A stretch of 64,000 nucleotides of DNA from Diogma glabrata (Eukaryota > Arthropoda > Insecta > Diptera > Cylindrotomidae), in NCBI GenBank assembly GCA_963693315.1, contig OY856188.1, forward strand, positions 145,044,945-145,108,944, in the 5' to 3' direction. The position numbers and the translations under genes are program-made. Shown one piece after another: positions 54,101 through 62,523 of this stretch (positions are counted from its first letter, which is position 1; every line of letters begins with the position of its first letter). The notes beneath the pieces were generated by a model. The model saw only the letters and a program-made list of their open reading frames with translations, searched no databases and had not been told where the DNA came from.

Positions 54101-54951
54101 GTTAGTTGGAAGAGTTTTGCACAACATAAGAAGTAAAAATCAACTTCGATTCTTTAGTCATTTATACTAGAAAAAAAAACAACTTTGTCTTATTCACTTA
54201 TTAATTTGCTTAATTATTCCTAACATTTATTAGCTCTACTTGTAATTTTAAACGCGATTTTGTTTCTTAGTTTTGAACACGACTAAAATCGGAAATGTGT
54301 TACCCATAATTTCGAACCAATTTGGGAGAAACATTTGCCAATTTTTTTAAGGATAAAATTTTAGTTTTATACATGTTCCAAAATCAAACAAAAAGTAAAC
54401 AAATGATCAGATAAAGATTCATCGCAGTTCAAAATTCATGAATGTTTTAATCGTTCTCTGTATTTAAGTACAATTATCCCCAAAGATGGGTTCTTCAAAA
54501 CCAAAAATATTAAGAATAAGCTATTAACCACGCTATTAACCAAATAATCTTTTACTTTAACCATTTGAAAGGGAAAAAGCCGTTGCACACAAATTTATTT
54601 TTACCTTTTCCAATTATTTTCCTTCGTTGTGGCTTATCATATAATTTTTTTGCTGCTGCTTCTGCTGGAGTTGGGCCAAAATCAGCTAGGTTTATTTCAG
54701 CTTGCTGTTTACGTGCTTCAAGAAGAATTTTCCCAGTAGTTTTTGAATCAATATACTATAAATTAAAACATAATAATTTCTTTTAATAATACTTGAAATA
54801 CAATAAAAATTACCTCTTTCTCTTCGGCCCTTAAACGAAATTTAGTAAACTGTTTTGGCTTTAAAACTCTCCCTTCGGAAATTTGTTGTTCTAAGCCTAC
54901 TTTGGATGCTGATTGTGGTTTAATTAGATTTCTTTGTTTAGGTTTTCCCAT
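38039..54951 (-). CDS. bys: bystin (ribosome biogenesis factor), three exons
   Basis: Host gene on the minus strand, joined as 54951-54814, 54755-54605 and 39129-38039, giving 459 residues (bystins are usually about 430-450). Bystin/Enp1 acts in the nucleolus and on pre-40S particles in 18S rRNA maturation. The N-terminus ([13 protein letters not shown]) is basic. A spacer with acidic SDDSSDDEE follows, and then the conserved bystin domain with [62 protein letters not shown] and [16 protein letters not shown]. All splice sites are GT-AG and phases fit (0, then 1/2). Intron 1 is 58 bp and intron 2 is about 15,475 bp, packed with transposons. The start has a good context (AAAC before ATGG). No lesion is seen, so it is probably functional. 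Confidence 0.95.
39130..40744. other. bystin intron 2, 3' portion
   Basis: No gene. Two similar segments describe AGATTTCATATAAA (near 39669 and 40132), the trace of an older repeat. Confidence 0.5.
40745..40925 (-). repeat. intermediate repeat, copy 2 (inverted)
   Basis: Complement of the 3' half of 37330-37617, starting TAGACTAAGAGCCCGCG. It lies back-to-back with copy 3, making a local palindrome about 40930. Confidence 0.8.
40930..41217 (+). repeat. intermediate repeat, copy 3
   Basis: Parallel to copy 1. Differences include a GGGTTTCCAC insertion after GTCTGGCAGG. Confidence 0.8.
41226..41308 (+). other. tRNA-like element with T-run terminator
   Basis: D-arm-like GGTATATTGGTAGCGCGC, an anticodon-arm-like stretch and the B-box-like GTTCGAAACC (41276-41285) are followed by a run of eight T. 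The acceptor stem does not close. This is a tRNA pseudogene or SINE head, directly after repeat copy 3. Confidence 0.5.
41309..41954. other. gene-free AT-rich intron sequence
   Basis: Poly-T and AT-rich runs with no coding signal. Confidence 0.5.
41955..43237 (+). mobile_element. irritans-type mariner, full length
   Basis: A 1283-bp element. The inverted ends share AGGTC(A/G)TTCAATAAGTCC, and TA dinucleotides lie outside (41953-41954 and 43238-43239). It carries one intact transposase gene. It sits in bystin intron 2, transcribed against bystin. Confidence 0.92.
42130..43170 (+). CDS. mariner transposase, intact
   Basis: 346 residues, the usual length of mariner transposases. It cuts and re-inserts the element at TA sites. 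The N-terminal helix-turn-helix region covers residues 1 to about 110, followed by the linker signature WVPREL (119-124). The catalytic triad is D158 (VTMDET), D250 (FHQDN) and D285 (APSD), giving the D,D34D spacing of mariners. The conserved [12 protein letters not shown] block and an EGNYVE end are present. The text is closest to the irritans group that includes Himar1. There is no stop, frameshift or missing catalytic residue, so this copy may encode active enzyme. Confidence 0.95.
   Translation: MEKSEFRILIKHCFLMKKNTVETKQWLDKHYPNSAPSRQMVEKWMAEFKCGRTSTKDAERSGRPNEAFIPENIKKIHKLVMNDRKLKVHEIADIVKVADGSVFTILHEHLGMRKLCANWVPRELTVDQKQQRIDASEESLALLNRNKREFYRRYVTMDETWLHNYTPESKRQSAEWTAVDEPNPKRAKTQQSAGKVMASVFWDTNGIIFIDYLQKGTTINSEYYCELLDRLKAEIAKKRLQKKKVLFHQDNAPCHRSMKTMAKLNELGFELLTHPPYSPDLAPSDFFLFSDLKRMLTGKKFKSNDEVIAETEAYFDEKEKSYYKSGIEKLENRYTRCIALEGNYVE
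43238..44748. other. intron sequence with a G-rich tract
   Basis: Gene-free. 43921-43995 has repeats of ATAGATATTTAGT. A G-rich block is listed separately. Confidence 0.5.
43802..43833 (+). repeat. G-rich tract with quadruplex potential
   Basis: Four or more G3+ runs with 1-3-nt loops (GGGAGGGGG, GGAGGGAGGGG, CGGGGGGG), followed by a GGCCGGAGGCCGCGGG segment. This is exceptional in a strongly AT-rich window. Confidence 0.75.
44840..44888 (-). ncRNA. hammerhead-like core in Penelope flank
   Basis: The minus strand reads CTGAAGA, one G, GAGGT / ACCTC stem (loop CATAAA) and GAAA. The inverted partner near 46500-46535 has CTGAAGA and TTGAAA with a weakened stem (CACAAAGCC). One extra base stands before stem II, as in the 14.15-kb copy. 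Confidence 0.45.
45418..45951 (-). pseudogene. Penelope-like GIY-YIG endonuclease
   Basis: A 177-residue frame on the minus strand. It includes [11 protein letters not shown] (Cys pair and GIY-like start), [17 protein letters not shown] (YIG-type motif with the catalytic Arg/His helix) and an [11 protein letters not shown] stretch with the conserved Glu. This is the C-terminal nuclease of Penelope polyproteins. It is separated from the RT part by stops between 45952 and 46023, so the polyprotein is broken. Confidence 0.85.
46024..46413 (-). pseudogene. Penelope-like reverse transcriptase C-terminal fragment
   Basis: 129 residues with [20 protein letters not shown], which is the segment after the YVDD active site, then YLDMKIHKN and [16 protein letters not shown], typical of the RT thumb of Penelope-like elements. 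The residues in front of DDT do not match the usual catalytic context, because the inverted arm begins there. The copy is 5' truncated and inactive. Confidence 0.8.
46636..47519. other. gene-free AT-rich intron sequence
   Basis: No coding or clear repeat structure. Confidence 0.5.
47520..50566 (+). mobile_element. decayed jockey/CR1-like non-LTR element
   Basis: Ordered remains of endonuclease, RT and a 3' UTR ending GGGCCTCGGCCTG...(AATA)n at about 50520-50566. Same family as the minus-strand RT at 31523-33556. Confidence 0.85.
47540..50046 (+). pseudogene. endonuclease-reverse transcriptase of non-LTR element, multiply broken
   Basis: The endonuclease end is seen as VLGDFNTNI (about 47698-47725). 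Then come the linker ([27 protein letters not shown]) and RT blocks [45 protein letters not shown] and [16 protein letters not shown]. The active-site box reads LHLFAHDV, so the first catalytic Asp of the pair is His. [14 protein letters not shown] lies near the end. At least five frame changes or stops (near 47846, 48118, 48367, 49080-49100, 49400 and 49610) interrupt it. It is clearly older than the sister copy at 31.5 kb, which keeps FADD and an open frame. Confidence 0.88.
50567..51053. other. gene-free intron sequence
   Basis: AT-rich, no coding support. Confidence 0.45.
51054..51507. repeat. giant palindrome, arms 217 bp, loop 20 nt
   Basis: The left arm (51054-51270) and right arm (51291-51507) are almost perfectly complementary. 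A 12-bp direct repeat TAGCATTAAACA lies at about 51000-51011 and 51507-51518, compatible with a target duplication that also encloses 40 bp left of the arms. It is in bystin intron 2. Confidence 0.88.
52208..53184. mobile_element. non-autonomous element with long inverted ends
   Basis: Ends CCGGGGGCCAATAGTGAATT and AATTCACTTTTGGCCCCCGG. The complementary arms are about 345 bp. A 33-bp tandem duplication with TATAGCGACGTAACGACAG lies in the middle (about 52767-52835). No coding and no clear target duplication. Confidence 0.8.
53789..53875. repeat. hairpin with 23-bp arms
   Basis: Arms GCTTAATTCTGTAACTGTGAAGT and its near-exact complement at 53853-53875. About 40-nt loop. Confidence 0.75.
54605..54755 (-). 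CDS. bys: bystin exon 2
   Basis: The acceptor TTTATAG precedes 54755. It encodes [20 protein letters not shown] through RRKIIGK plus one base. The donor is G|GTAAAA at 54604-54603. The [14 protein letters not shown] block is the known conserved N-terminal bystin motif. Confidence 0.92.
54814..54951 (-). CDS. bys: bystin exon 1
   Basis: 46 codons from the ATG to GAAGAGAAAGAG, then the donor GTAATT (54813-54812 GT). It ends in phase 0. The text FRLRAEEKE matches the conserved RAEDEE-type start of bystins. Confidence 0.92.
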
Positions 54952-55430
54952 GTTTAAGCAAATATGAATTTCTTATTGTTCACGTTGTTTCAAATAATAA
55001 AAACATAACCTATGAAACATTTGACAGCTTTTACGTTTGACGTTTGTCGTATTTCTACAGTAGCGAATCAAAATATCGAACCATTTTTATGATGCAGGGA
55101 CCGAATTGCATGCTGAATATTTTTTAAATTACCCAACTGTACCTCGATTCTGTACCCAGTTAGAAGTGTTATCAATCAGTTATTGATAAATACTCGCTAG
55201 TGCAGCAGCGACATATTGATAACGCGTTATCGACATCATATAGGAATCTCATCGATAATTTTTGTTTTAATCTGTGGCACCACATTATCGACGAAAACTA
55301 TCAATAACAAACCCGTTAGATGTTATCAATACCATTATCAATCCACATAATTGAGGATTTCATCAATAACTGTTATTGAAAACGTTGTTGAAACCATGAT
55401 GTGATAATACATCTAAGGTCTTAAAATAAA
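54952..55430 (-). promoter_or_regulatory. bystin upstream region with ATCGAT/ATCAATA clusters
   Basis: 200-440 bp upstream of the bystin ATG there are many ATCGAT-, TATCGA- and ATTGATAAC-type words, reminiscent of the DRE/BEAF site (TATCGATA) common at housekeeping promoters of insects. The same words recur at 57870-57915 next to a MITE, so they may belong to a repeat instead. Confidence 0.35.
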
Positions 55431-55990
55431 TAATAATTAAAAAACGGGGTGGTTTTAATATCATATAAATTTAATTTTATTCTAATTTTAATAAAGTATA
55501 ATAATCTAATAAACTTTTTCTTAATTAATCCGCACTGAATTGTTTAATTTTATAATTACGCTGTTTAATTCTGGACATGGATTAAACATCGGTCTATTTA
55601 CCATCATAAATAAATAAATAAAAACAATTTTAAAATAACATATATATCATTATATATAACTATTATATATTTGTATGGAATTGAAATAATAATACGTTTA
55701 TAATATACGTTTCGAATCTCTAGCCTAAACTTAAAATAAATATATATATTTCTTATGTGTAAACAATATTATCAGTTCTATATTTTTATTTGTTTGGAAT
55801 ATCACATTTAGTTAAATTTAAGGCTTTTTTATGATAATAATAATAATTACAACAATAAATACCTTAATTAATTTATATAATTCACAAACAATCACTTATG
55901 AAAATAAAACATTACAAAAATGTCCGACTATTGTTTAAAAAATTAAAAGACAACGCACATACCCAATTTATATTATATTGGCTGTGGCCC

Positions 55991-57592
55991 ATGGTAAAAT
56001 GAAAATAAGGTATTCTCACTAGAGTGACAGCGATGCCATTTTGATTTTGATTGACGTCATTCAGAGTTTTATATAATACGTTTGTTGTGTTATTATCAAT
56101 GAGAAAAGCTACTGTTTTTAAATTAAAAATATATTTAATGATTTATAAGTTAATTTATTAGTTAATGAAATGATTGAAATTAATTCATTCATTAATTAAT
56201 GAACTTTAGTATTTGTTTTACTATTAAAACATATACAAATTTAAATGCCGAACTACGTTAAAACCTGCAAAAGTTTTCAACAAATGTGAAAAATCATACT
56301 CAAAACATAAAGTTTTTCAATTTCCAGAAAAATAAATCAATTTGTAGTGGATAGAATCATGTGGAAAAAAAAATGTTCGTATTTATTATAGGATAGTTTG
56401 TTCCTTACACTTCACTGAAAATGATTGGACTATAAAAGACAAACTTTTAAATACTCTAATGAGTAAAAGATCTTTGAATTGATCGTTGAAAGTGGAACCT
56501 TATCTCAAAACATACAAGGAAGTGGTTACTTCCAATATTTGCACATCTAAAGGAACGCACATCCAAATCGCTCGAAAAGAAACGTGCTATTGCTAGTACT
56601 TGATCAATTTGACTTCGAGTTTTCATTCGGTTTAAAAACATAAATCTGCTTATGAATCGATCGATGCGAAAAGAAAGTAATGGGAATTCTCAAATTATTT
56701 GATAATGCAAACTCAGTCATTCTCTCACCATTATCATTGTTGGTGTTGATTTCATAACCTCCTCCTTCAGTACGTGCATGCAAGGCAATAAGAGAAATAT
56801 TGTTTTATGTACCGTGTACCCCTAAGTAGCAAATGCTCTCATTGACCAGGATGAATTTCAACACGGCTTCTTGTATGCGTGCACCAACAAGGAAACCAGT
56901 ACTAAATTCATTTCGAGAAGAATGACCACTACTGCATAAAGAGTGACTATTCGAGTTTTGTTTTCCGATTATTGGCTGTCTAATTTCTTACAGATAAATG
57001 ATATCCATCCTATGCCTCTCAGCCTCTGTTTCTAGGCTTATTAAAGTATCATGAGCGATCAGGCTGCACACGTTTCACGTTCCGAATCGATAGTTTGGTT
57101 CTTTCTCACGTCCAGGTAAAACTTCTGTTGTTTTGCTAGTGTCTGGTATTCTTTTTTTGGTTATCAAATTTAACAAAGCTTTTTTTTCGGAGAGATGGTA
57201 TTAACCTCAGTCCCAACCCAAATTTTCGTTAATGGTTCTGTTATGATGTTAAGGTAATAAAAAGTTTTAAGGCGCCAATTCGCCGTGATGTAGCGTAATA
57301 GACTAAGCAGTTTTTCTCTGCTTGTCTCCGATACACCAACCTAATTCTGTCTGCATTACTCCTGCAGCATGGCGTGGACGTCGAATTACCTACCCTGTAA
57401 AATGTTCTTTAGAGTTAGAAAACTTAATAAACAAATTGTTAATGAAAAAAAATAAGGAAAACCATAACGTAAAAATTATATTTTCTCTAATTTTCAAATT
57501 AAAACATATTTTGTTTCTTTATATTTACGCCGGATGACGTCATACAAAATTTTCGATTAGCTGTCAAGAATACCTTATATTCGTTATACCAT
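55991..57592 (-). mobile_element. composite TIR transposon, copy A
   Basis: 1602 bp. Inverted ends ATGGTAAAATGAAAATAAGG and CCTTATATTCGTTATACCAT, with an 11-bp direct repeat GGCTGTGGCCC outside (55980-55990 and 57593-57603). It carries on the minus strand a fragment of RTE-like 5' UTR and endonuclease. The other copy is at 60971-62523. TSD length and lack of own transposase suggest a Mutator-like non-autonomous element (inference). Confidence 0.8.
56456..57400 (-). pseudogene. RTE-like endonuclease fragment inside copy A
   Basis: The minus-strand text includes the 5' leader with CAGAATTAGGTTGGTGTA, the start of the endonuclease and, further on, SQIDQVLAIARFFSSDLDVRSF and ANIGSNHFLVCFEIRF, the C-terminal motifs of AP-type endonucleases (DQV and SNH in place of the usual DHV and SDH). 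A large part between is lost and several frame breaks exist. The same deletion pattern appears in copy B, so the fragment moved with the transposon. Confidence 0.7.
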
Positions 57593-57852
57593 GGCTGTGG
57601 CCCATTTCTCGATGAATTTGAAATTGAAATTGAATCTGCAAATCGACTTAAAAATTTCAATTTACTCTGCTATCCTACTTGAGTAAATTTTGACAGATTG
57701 TGTTGAAATTCAAATAAAATTTGTTTTTCAATAATTATTTCTTCGTAATTTAATTTTTGTGGAAGAAAATAAAGCAAAACAAAAACTAATATTTCAGTGA
57801 GAAACGTCAAAATTTCAATTTCATCGGCATTTTTGAGAAATGGGCCACGGCC
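57593..57852. mobile_element. 260-bp MITE
   Basis: Inverted ends GGCTGTGGCCCATTTCTC and GAGAAATGGGCCACGGCC. Its left terminus is exactly the target site of copy A. Confidence 0.75.
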
Positions 57853-58224
57853 ATTAATGTCTTTTTCCCGCACGTCGATAACAACATCAATAACGCATGT
57901 TATCGATATTGGATTTTTAAGTGGGTAGCTAGATTCTGGTTGTATGGAATTATTTCGTGGAATTGGAATTGGAATTGTGGTTGTATGGAATTATTCCGGT
58001 TCGCAATTGAATGAAAACATAAATCCCGCGTTTGTGGAATGAACTGTCAAATTATCTCGTCAACGAATTTATATATGAAATTTGATTATTTGCTTTGAAA
58101 TCTTCACAAGCACACAAATGGAGAAAAAAATTAGAATAAATCAAAATTCAAAAAGAAATGATGGTTAGTTATTTAGAGAGAATCTGGATTTAGCATGCAA
58201 GGGTTAGCTGCACCAATGCCGTAA

Positions 58225-59264
58225 TAGGGCGATTTTTCTGTTCCGATGTTTACCGCAATGGCGCTGCAAAAAGGGGATAAGAGAAAAATCACAAAAATTT
58301 TATATGGAATTCCATACAAAACACAATTTGAATAATTTTAAAAATTATCTATGAAATTTCTCATTTTACTACAATTAAATAATTTAATACTAAGTTTACA
58401 CCAGTATCTAATTTGCTACGTATCAAATTTGCTAGCCCTTTTCACCATCATACTTTTTAAATTTGATACGGTGATGTAAACTCTTATTAATTAGGTGTGA
58501 CATATTAATTTTTAGCGCGTCCTTTTCATTGTTAGTTTTTTGGTTAGGAAAAAATAATTTCCATATATATTTTTTATAAAAAACTGAAAACATTTATTAT
58601 ATTAATGCTAAAATTTATTTTACTTTTAATTTCAGCAAAAAAATCACATCAAACATAAATACATATTTATAAAATAAGTTGTTTTATTTTTATTTTAAAT
58701 GTCATACCTAATTTTAGTGTTCACACCGTAAAAATAATACCTATTTGCTACGTACCTAATTTGATACGTAGCAAATCATCCTACCAAATATTTGGTACGT
58801 ACTTTTTTGATAACTGTTTTCATCGACCATAGTCGACCTAATAAGTATAGTATGTACCTATTAGATCCTGGTGTAAACTTAGTATAAATTTGTTTATGAA
58901 ATATTATTGACAATATATTAAGATATATAAACTATTTTCTTTTCTTCTGTCCGTAAAACAAACACGAAAATAGGTTAAATTTTTCATACAACTTTGTATG
59001 GGAAATTTAGGCAATTTTTATGTTTCTTTTTTGAGCGACTTAAGAATAATATTTTATATATTACGCTTAAAATATAGTCAATAATACTTCATAAGCAAAT
59101 TAAAATTGTTCAATTGTGGTAAAACGAGAAATTTCATAGATAATTTTTAAAATTATTCAAGTTGTGTTTTGTATGAAATCCCATATAAAAGTTTTTAAAT
59201 TTATTCTCTTATCCCCCTTTTGCAGCGCCATTGCGGTAAACACCGGAACAGAAAAATCGCCCTA
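58225..59264. mobile_element. Harbinger-like MITE, with a second MITE nested inside
   Basis: Outer ends TAGGGCGATTTTTCTGTTCC and GGAACAGAAAAATCGCCCTA, arms about 165 bp, with the direct repeat TAA outside (58222-58224 and 59265-59267), as in PIF/Harbinger insertions. Confidence 0.75.
58390..58883. mobile_element. inner MITE nested in the Harbinger-like MITE
   Basis: Ends CTAAGTTTACACCAG and CTGGTGTAAACTTAG, with TA on both sides. Internal words CTACGTATCAAATTTG and AATTTGATACGTAGCAAAT form further inverted repeats. Confidence 0.7.
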
Positions 59265-59348
59265 TAATACTACTAATTAAAAAAATTCCAACTCAATCAA
59301 TTTGAATTCAATAAATAAAATAATTTTTGTAGACGTAGTTTCATATCA

Positions 59349-59589
59349 TGGAGTAAAATCAGTTAAATTATTTAAATTTTTATATGAATTGTTAGTTGGG
59401 TATATTTATTGCCATCTATGTATAATATAATATACTAACATTATATGAACTGCTTATTGGGTAATAGAAATATATTAAATTTTTATGATGTAGTAAAATC
59501 AGACGTGAATTAACCATTGTAATGTAAACAATAAATGTAGATTCTTTTTTTACATATATATTTTGTGTTATTACTGGTACATTACTACA
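59349..59589 (+). repeat. solo LTR related to the second LTR element
   Basis: Starts TGGAGTAAAATCAGTTAA and ends GTACATTACTACA, like the LTRs at 14528 and 19385 (start TGAAG(C/T)AAAATCAG, end ACATTACTACA). It has a middle GCCATCTAT word and is diverged. The 4-bp direct repeat ATCA lies outside (59345-59348 and 59590-59593). Confidence 0.75.
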
Positions 59590-59615
59590 ATCATTAATTT
59601 TTCTTTACATTACGT

Positions 59616-59825
59616 TTACATTAAAAAGTATTCCTCTACCAATGCGGATCGCACTGTTCTACCTTCGTTTAAGTGATATGGCTGAAATGTTTGTACGGTA
59701 TCATCAAGAACTTCATAGTGTTCATCATCCGTAAAAATATCCCAAAAATATGGCGTCATTAACCACAGTTGTAATGAATACCCACTATACCCTAAGATTA
59801 AATTAATTATTCTGTCATTGTACAA
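59616..59825 (-). pseudogene. PIF/Harbinger-like transposase fragment
   Basis: A 69-residue minus-strand frame with SGYSLQLWLMTPYF, close to the SGYPL-WLMTP block around the second catalytic Asp of Harbinger transposases (DDE_Tnp_4). The catalytic Asp position reads GYSGY instead of GDSGY. A tail like the protein's C-terminus (EGRTVRSALVEEYF) follows, so the middle appears deleted. It lies next to a MITE with TAA target duplication. Confidence 0.55.
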
Positions 59826-60044
59826 CTGAGACTTATTTATTTTACTTTCCTAACAAATAAAAATTTCTTTCACCACTTTGATGTACATAATAAATTCAAT
59901 TAAATTCAAATCTATAGCACAACAGAAAATACACACAAAAAAAAAGTGAATAACTGACTGATGAATCCTATTTTCAAAAATTTGTACAATTTAGAACTTG
60001 TACTAAAAACGATATCTCGAAACGAGAATACCAATTAATGGAAC

Positions 60045-60206
60045 GGAATTATTTAGTGAGAAATCAAAAATCGAGATAAATAATAATACCGTTCCACTTC
60101 AATTTTTCTCACAGAACCAGAATCGAGGTACTGGTTCTGTGAGAAAAATTGAAGGAGAATGGAATTATTATTCATCTCGAATTTTGATTTCTCACTAAAT
60201 AATTCC
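60045..60206. repeat. hairpin, arms about 75 bp
   Basis: GGAATTATTTAGTGAGAAAT at the left has its complement at the right end. The inner arm CAATTTTTCTCACAGAACCAG is complementary across a 10-nt loop. One arm has small internal mismatches. Confidence 0.75.
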
Positions 60207-60227
60207 TTCCCTCTAAAGGCTTGAAAC

Positions 60228-60344
60228 CACATACAACGGAAACAGAAACCGAAACCAAATTTCATACAAATTTTACAGAAACCGAATTTTTATCTGTCAA
60301 ATTTGTATGAAATTCGGTTTCTGTTTCTGTTTCCGTTGTATGTG
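60228..60344. repeat. hairpin, arms about 50 bp
   Basis: CACATACAACGGAAACAGAA at 60228 pairs with the complement ending at 60344. The arms are rich in GAAACCG repeats. Confidence 0.7.
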
Positions 60345-60970
60345 AATGCCCGGCTTAAGAAAAACGTTACGAAAGTGTAAGGAAAACATAGTAGTTTCTT
60401 CAAACAAGACTTCGTAAACGTAACATTAGGGCGAGCCGTAAACGTATCTTAGGCGGTAATGTTAGAATAAGAAGAGTAAAGAGAAAATTCCGAGACCTGT
60501 GAATGCATTAGTAGTTCGCAATGAGTTCGCTACCGCGGTTCGTTTACGTTACGTCTAAATAGTACCATTATGCCCGATTTATAGTCGGTAACGTTAACTT
60601 AACGTTAACTTTAACTTAACCGTAACTTTTGATTTATAGTCGGCAAGAAATTACGTATTCTTTGACGTTTGATTTGATATTAATTTTGGGTTTGTAATCA
60701 ATTTTATAAATCATATCAATTCTTTAAAGCAATAAACTGATTTTAAAATAAAAATTTAAAATAATGAAATCGAAATAAACATTTAATACAAAATTTAAAA
60801 TAAAAAAATTCATTTTCATATTAATTTCATGCTGAAATTTGGCTTTAATGTCGCTCTTTTTATATCCTTTATATATCCTTTACATTTCTTAATTAATAAA
60901 ATTTTATTTTTATGAACACTTTCAATTAAATTTAAGTTTTCTTTATGTCGAATTCTTTTCACCCAAATCC

Positions 60971-62523
60971 ATGGTATAACGAATATAAGGTATTCTTGAC
61001 AGCTAAACGAAAATTTTGTGTGACGTCATCCGGCGTAAATATAAAAAAACAAAATATGTTTTAATTTGAAAATTAGAGAAAACATAATTTTTACGTTATG
61101 GTTTTCCTTATTTTTTTCATTAACAATTTGTTTATTAAGTTTTCTAACTCTAAAGAACATTTTACAGGGTAGGAAATTCGACGTCCACACCATGCTGCTG
61201 GGGTAATGCAGACAGAATTAGGTTGGTGTATCGGAGACAAGCAGAGAAAAACTGCTTAGTCTATTACGCTACATCACTGCGAATTGGCGCCTTAAAACTT
61301 CTTATAACCTTAACATCATAACAGAACCATTAACGAAAATTTGGGTTGGGACTGAGGTTAATACCATCACTCCGAAAAAAAGCTTTGTTAAATTTGATAA
61401 CCAAAAAAGGAATACCAGACACTAACAAAACAACAGAAGTTTTACCTGGACGTGAGAAAGAACCAAACTTCCGAATCGGAACGTGAAACGTGTGCAGCCT
61501 GATCGCTCATGATGCTTTAATAAGCCTAGAAACAGAGACTGAGAGGCATAGGATGGATATCATTTCTCTGCAAGAAATTAGACACCCAATAATCGGAAAA
61601 CAAAACTCGAATAGTCACTCTTTATGCAGTAGTGGTCATTCTTCTCGAAAAGAATTTAGTACTGGTTTCCTTGTTGGTGCACGCATACAAGAAGCCGTGT
61701 TGAAATTCATCCTGGTCAATGAGAGGATTTGCTACTTAGGGGTACGCGGTACATAAAACAATATTTCTCTTATTGCCTTGCATGCACCTACTGAAGCTAA
61801 GACCGTCAATATTTTCTACATAGCACTGGAGGAGGTTATGAAATCAACACCAACAATGATAATGGTGAGAGAATGACTGAGTTTGCATTATCAAATAATT
61901 TGAGAATTGCCAGTACATACTTTCTTTTTTCATCGATCGATTCATAAGCAGACTTATGTTTTTAAACCGATTTTAAACCGTTCCTTTATATGTGCTTGTA
62001 TGTTCTAAGATAAGGTTCCACTTTCAACGATCAATTCAACGATCTTTTACTCATTAGAGTATTTAAAATTTTGTCTTTTAAAGTCCAATCATTTTCAGTG
62101 AAGTGTGAGGAACAAACTATCTTATAATAAATACGAACATTTTCTTTTTCCACATGATTCTATCCACTACAAATTGATTTATTTTTCTGGAAATTAAAAA
62201 ACCTTATGTTTTGAGTATGATTTTTCTTCACATTTGTTGAAAACTTTTGGTTTTAACGTAGTTCGGCATTTAAATTTGTATATGTTTTAATAGTAAAACA
62301 AATACTAAAGTTCATTAATTAATGAATGAATTAATTTCAATCATTTCATTAACTAATAAATTAATTTATAAATCATACTAAATATATTTTCAATTTAAAA
62401 ACAATAGCTTTTCTCATTGATAATAACAACAAACGTATTATATAAAACTCTGAGTGACGTCAATCAAAATCAAAATGGCATCGCTGTCACTCTAGTGAGA
62501 ATACCTTATTTTCATTTTACCAT
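60971..62523 (+). mobile_element. composite TIR transposon, copy B
   Basis: 1553 bp, opposite in orientation to copy A. Ends ATGGTATAACGAATATAAGG and CCTTATTTTCATTTTACCAT. The direct repeat ACCCAAATCC lies at 60961-60970 and 62525-62534 (the 11th base mismatches). Confidence 0.8.
61190..61950 (+). pseudogene. RTE-like 5' leader and endonuclease fragment inside copy B
   Basis: The leader (CAGAATTAGGTTGGTGTA and a GGCGCC stretch) is followed by RIGT-NV-SLI and MDIISLQEIRHP, the first motifs of an AP-type endonuclease (88-residue frame from 61490). Later pieces read ERMTEFALSNNLRIAS. The protein is interrupted and lacks the catalytic C-terminus. It resembles the family of the RT fragment at 1-945. 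Confidence 0.7.
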
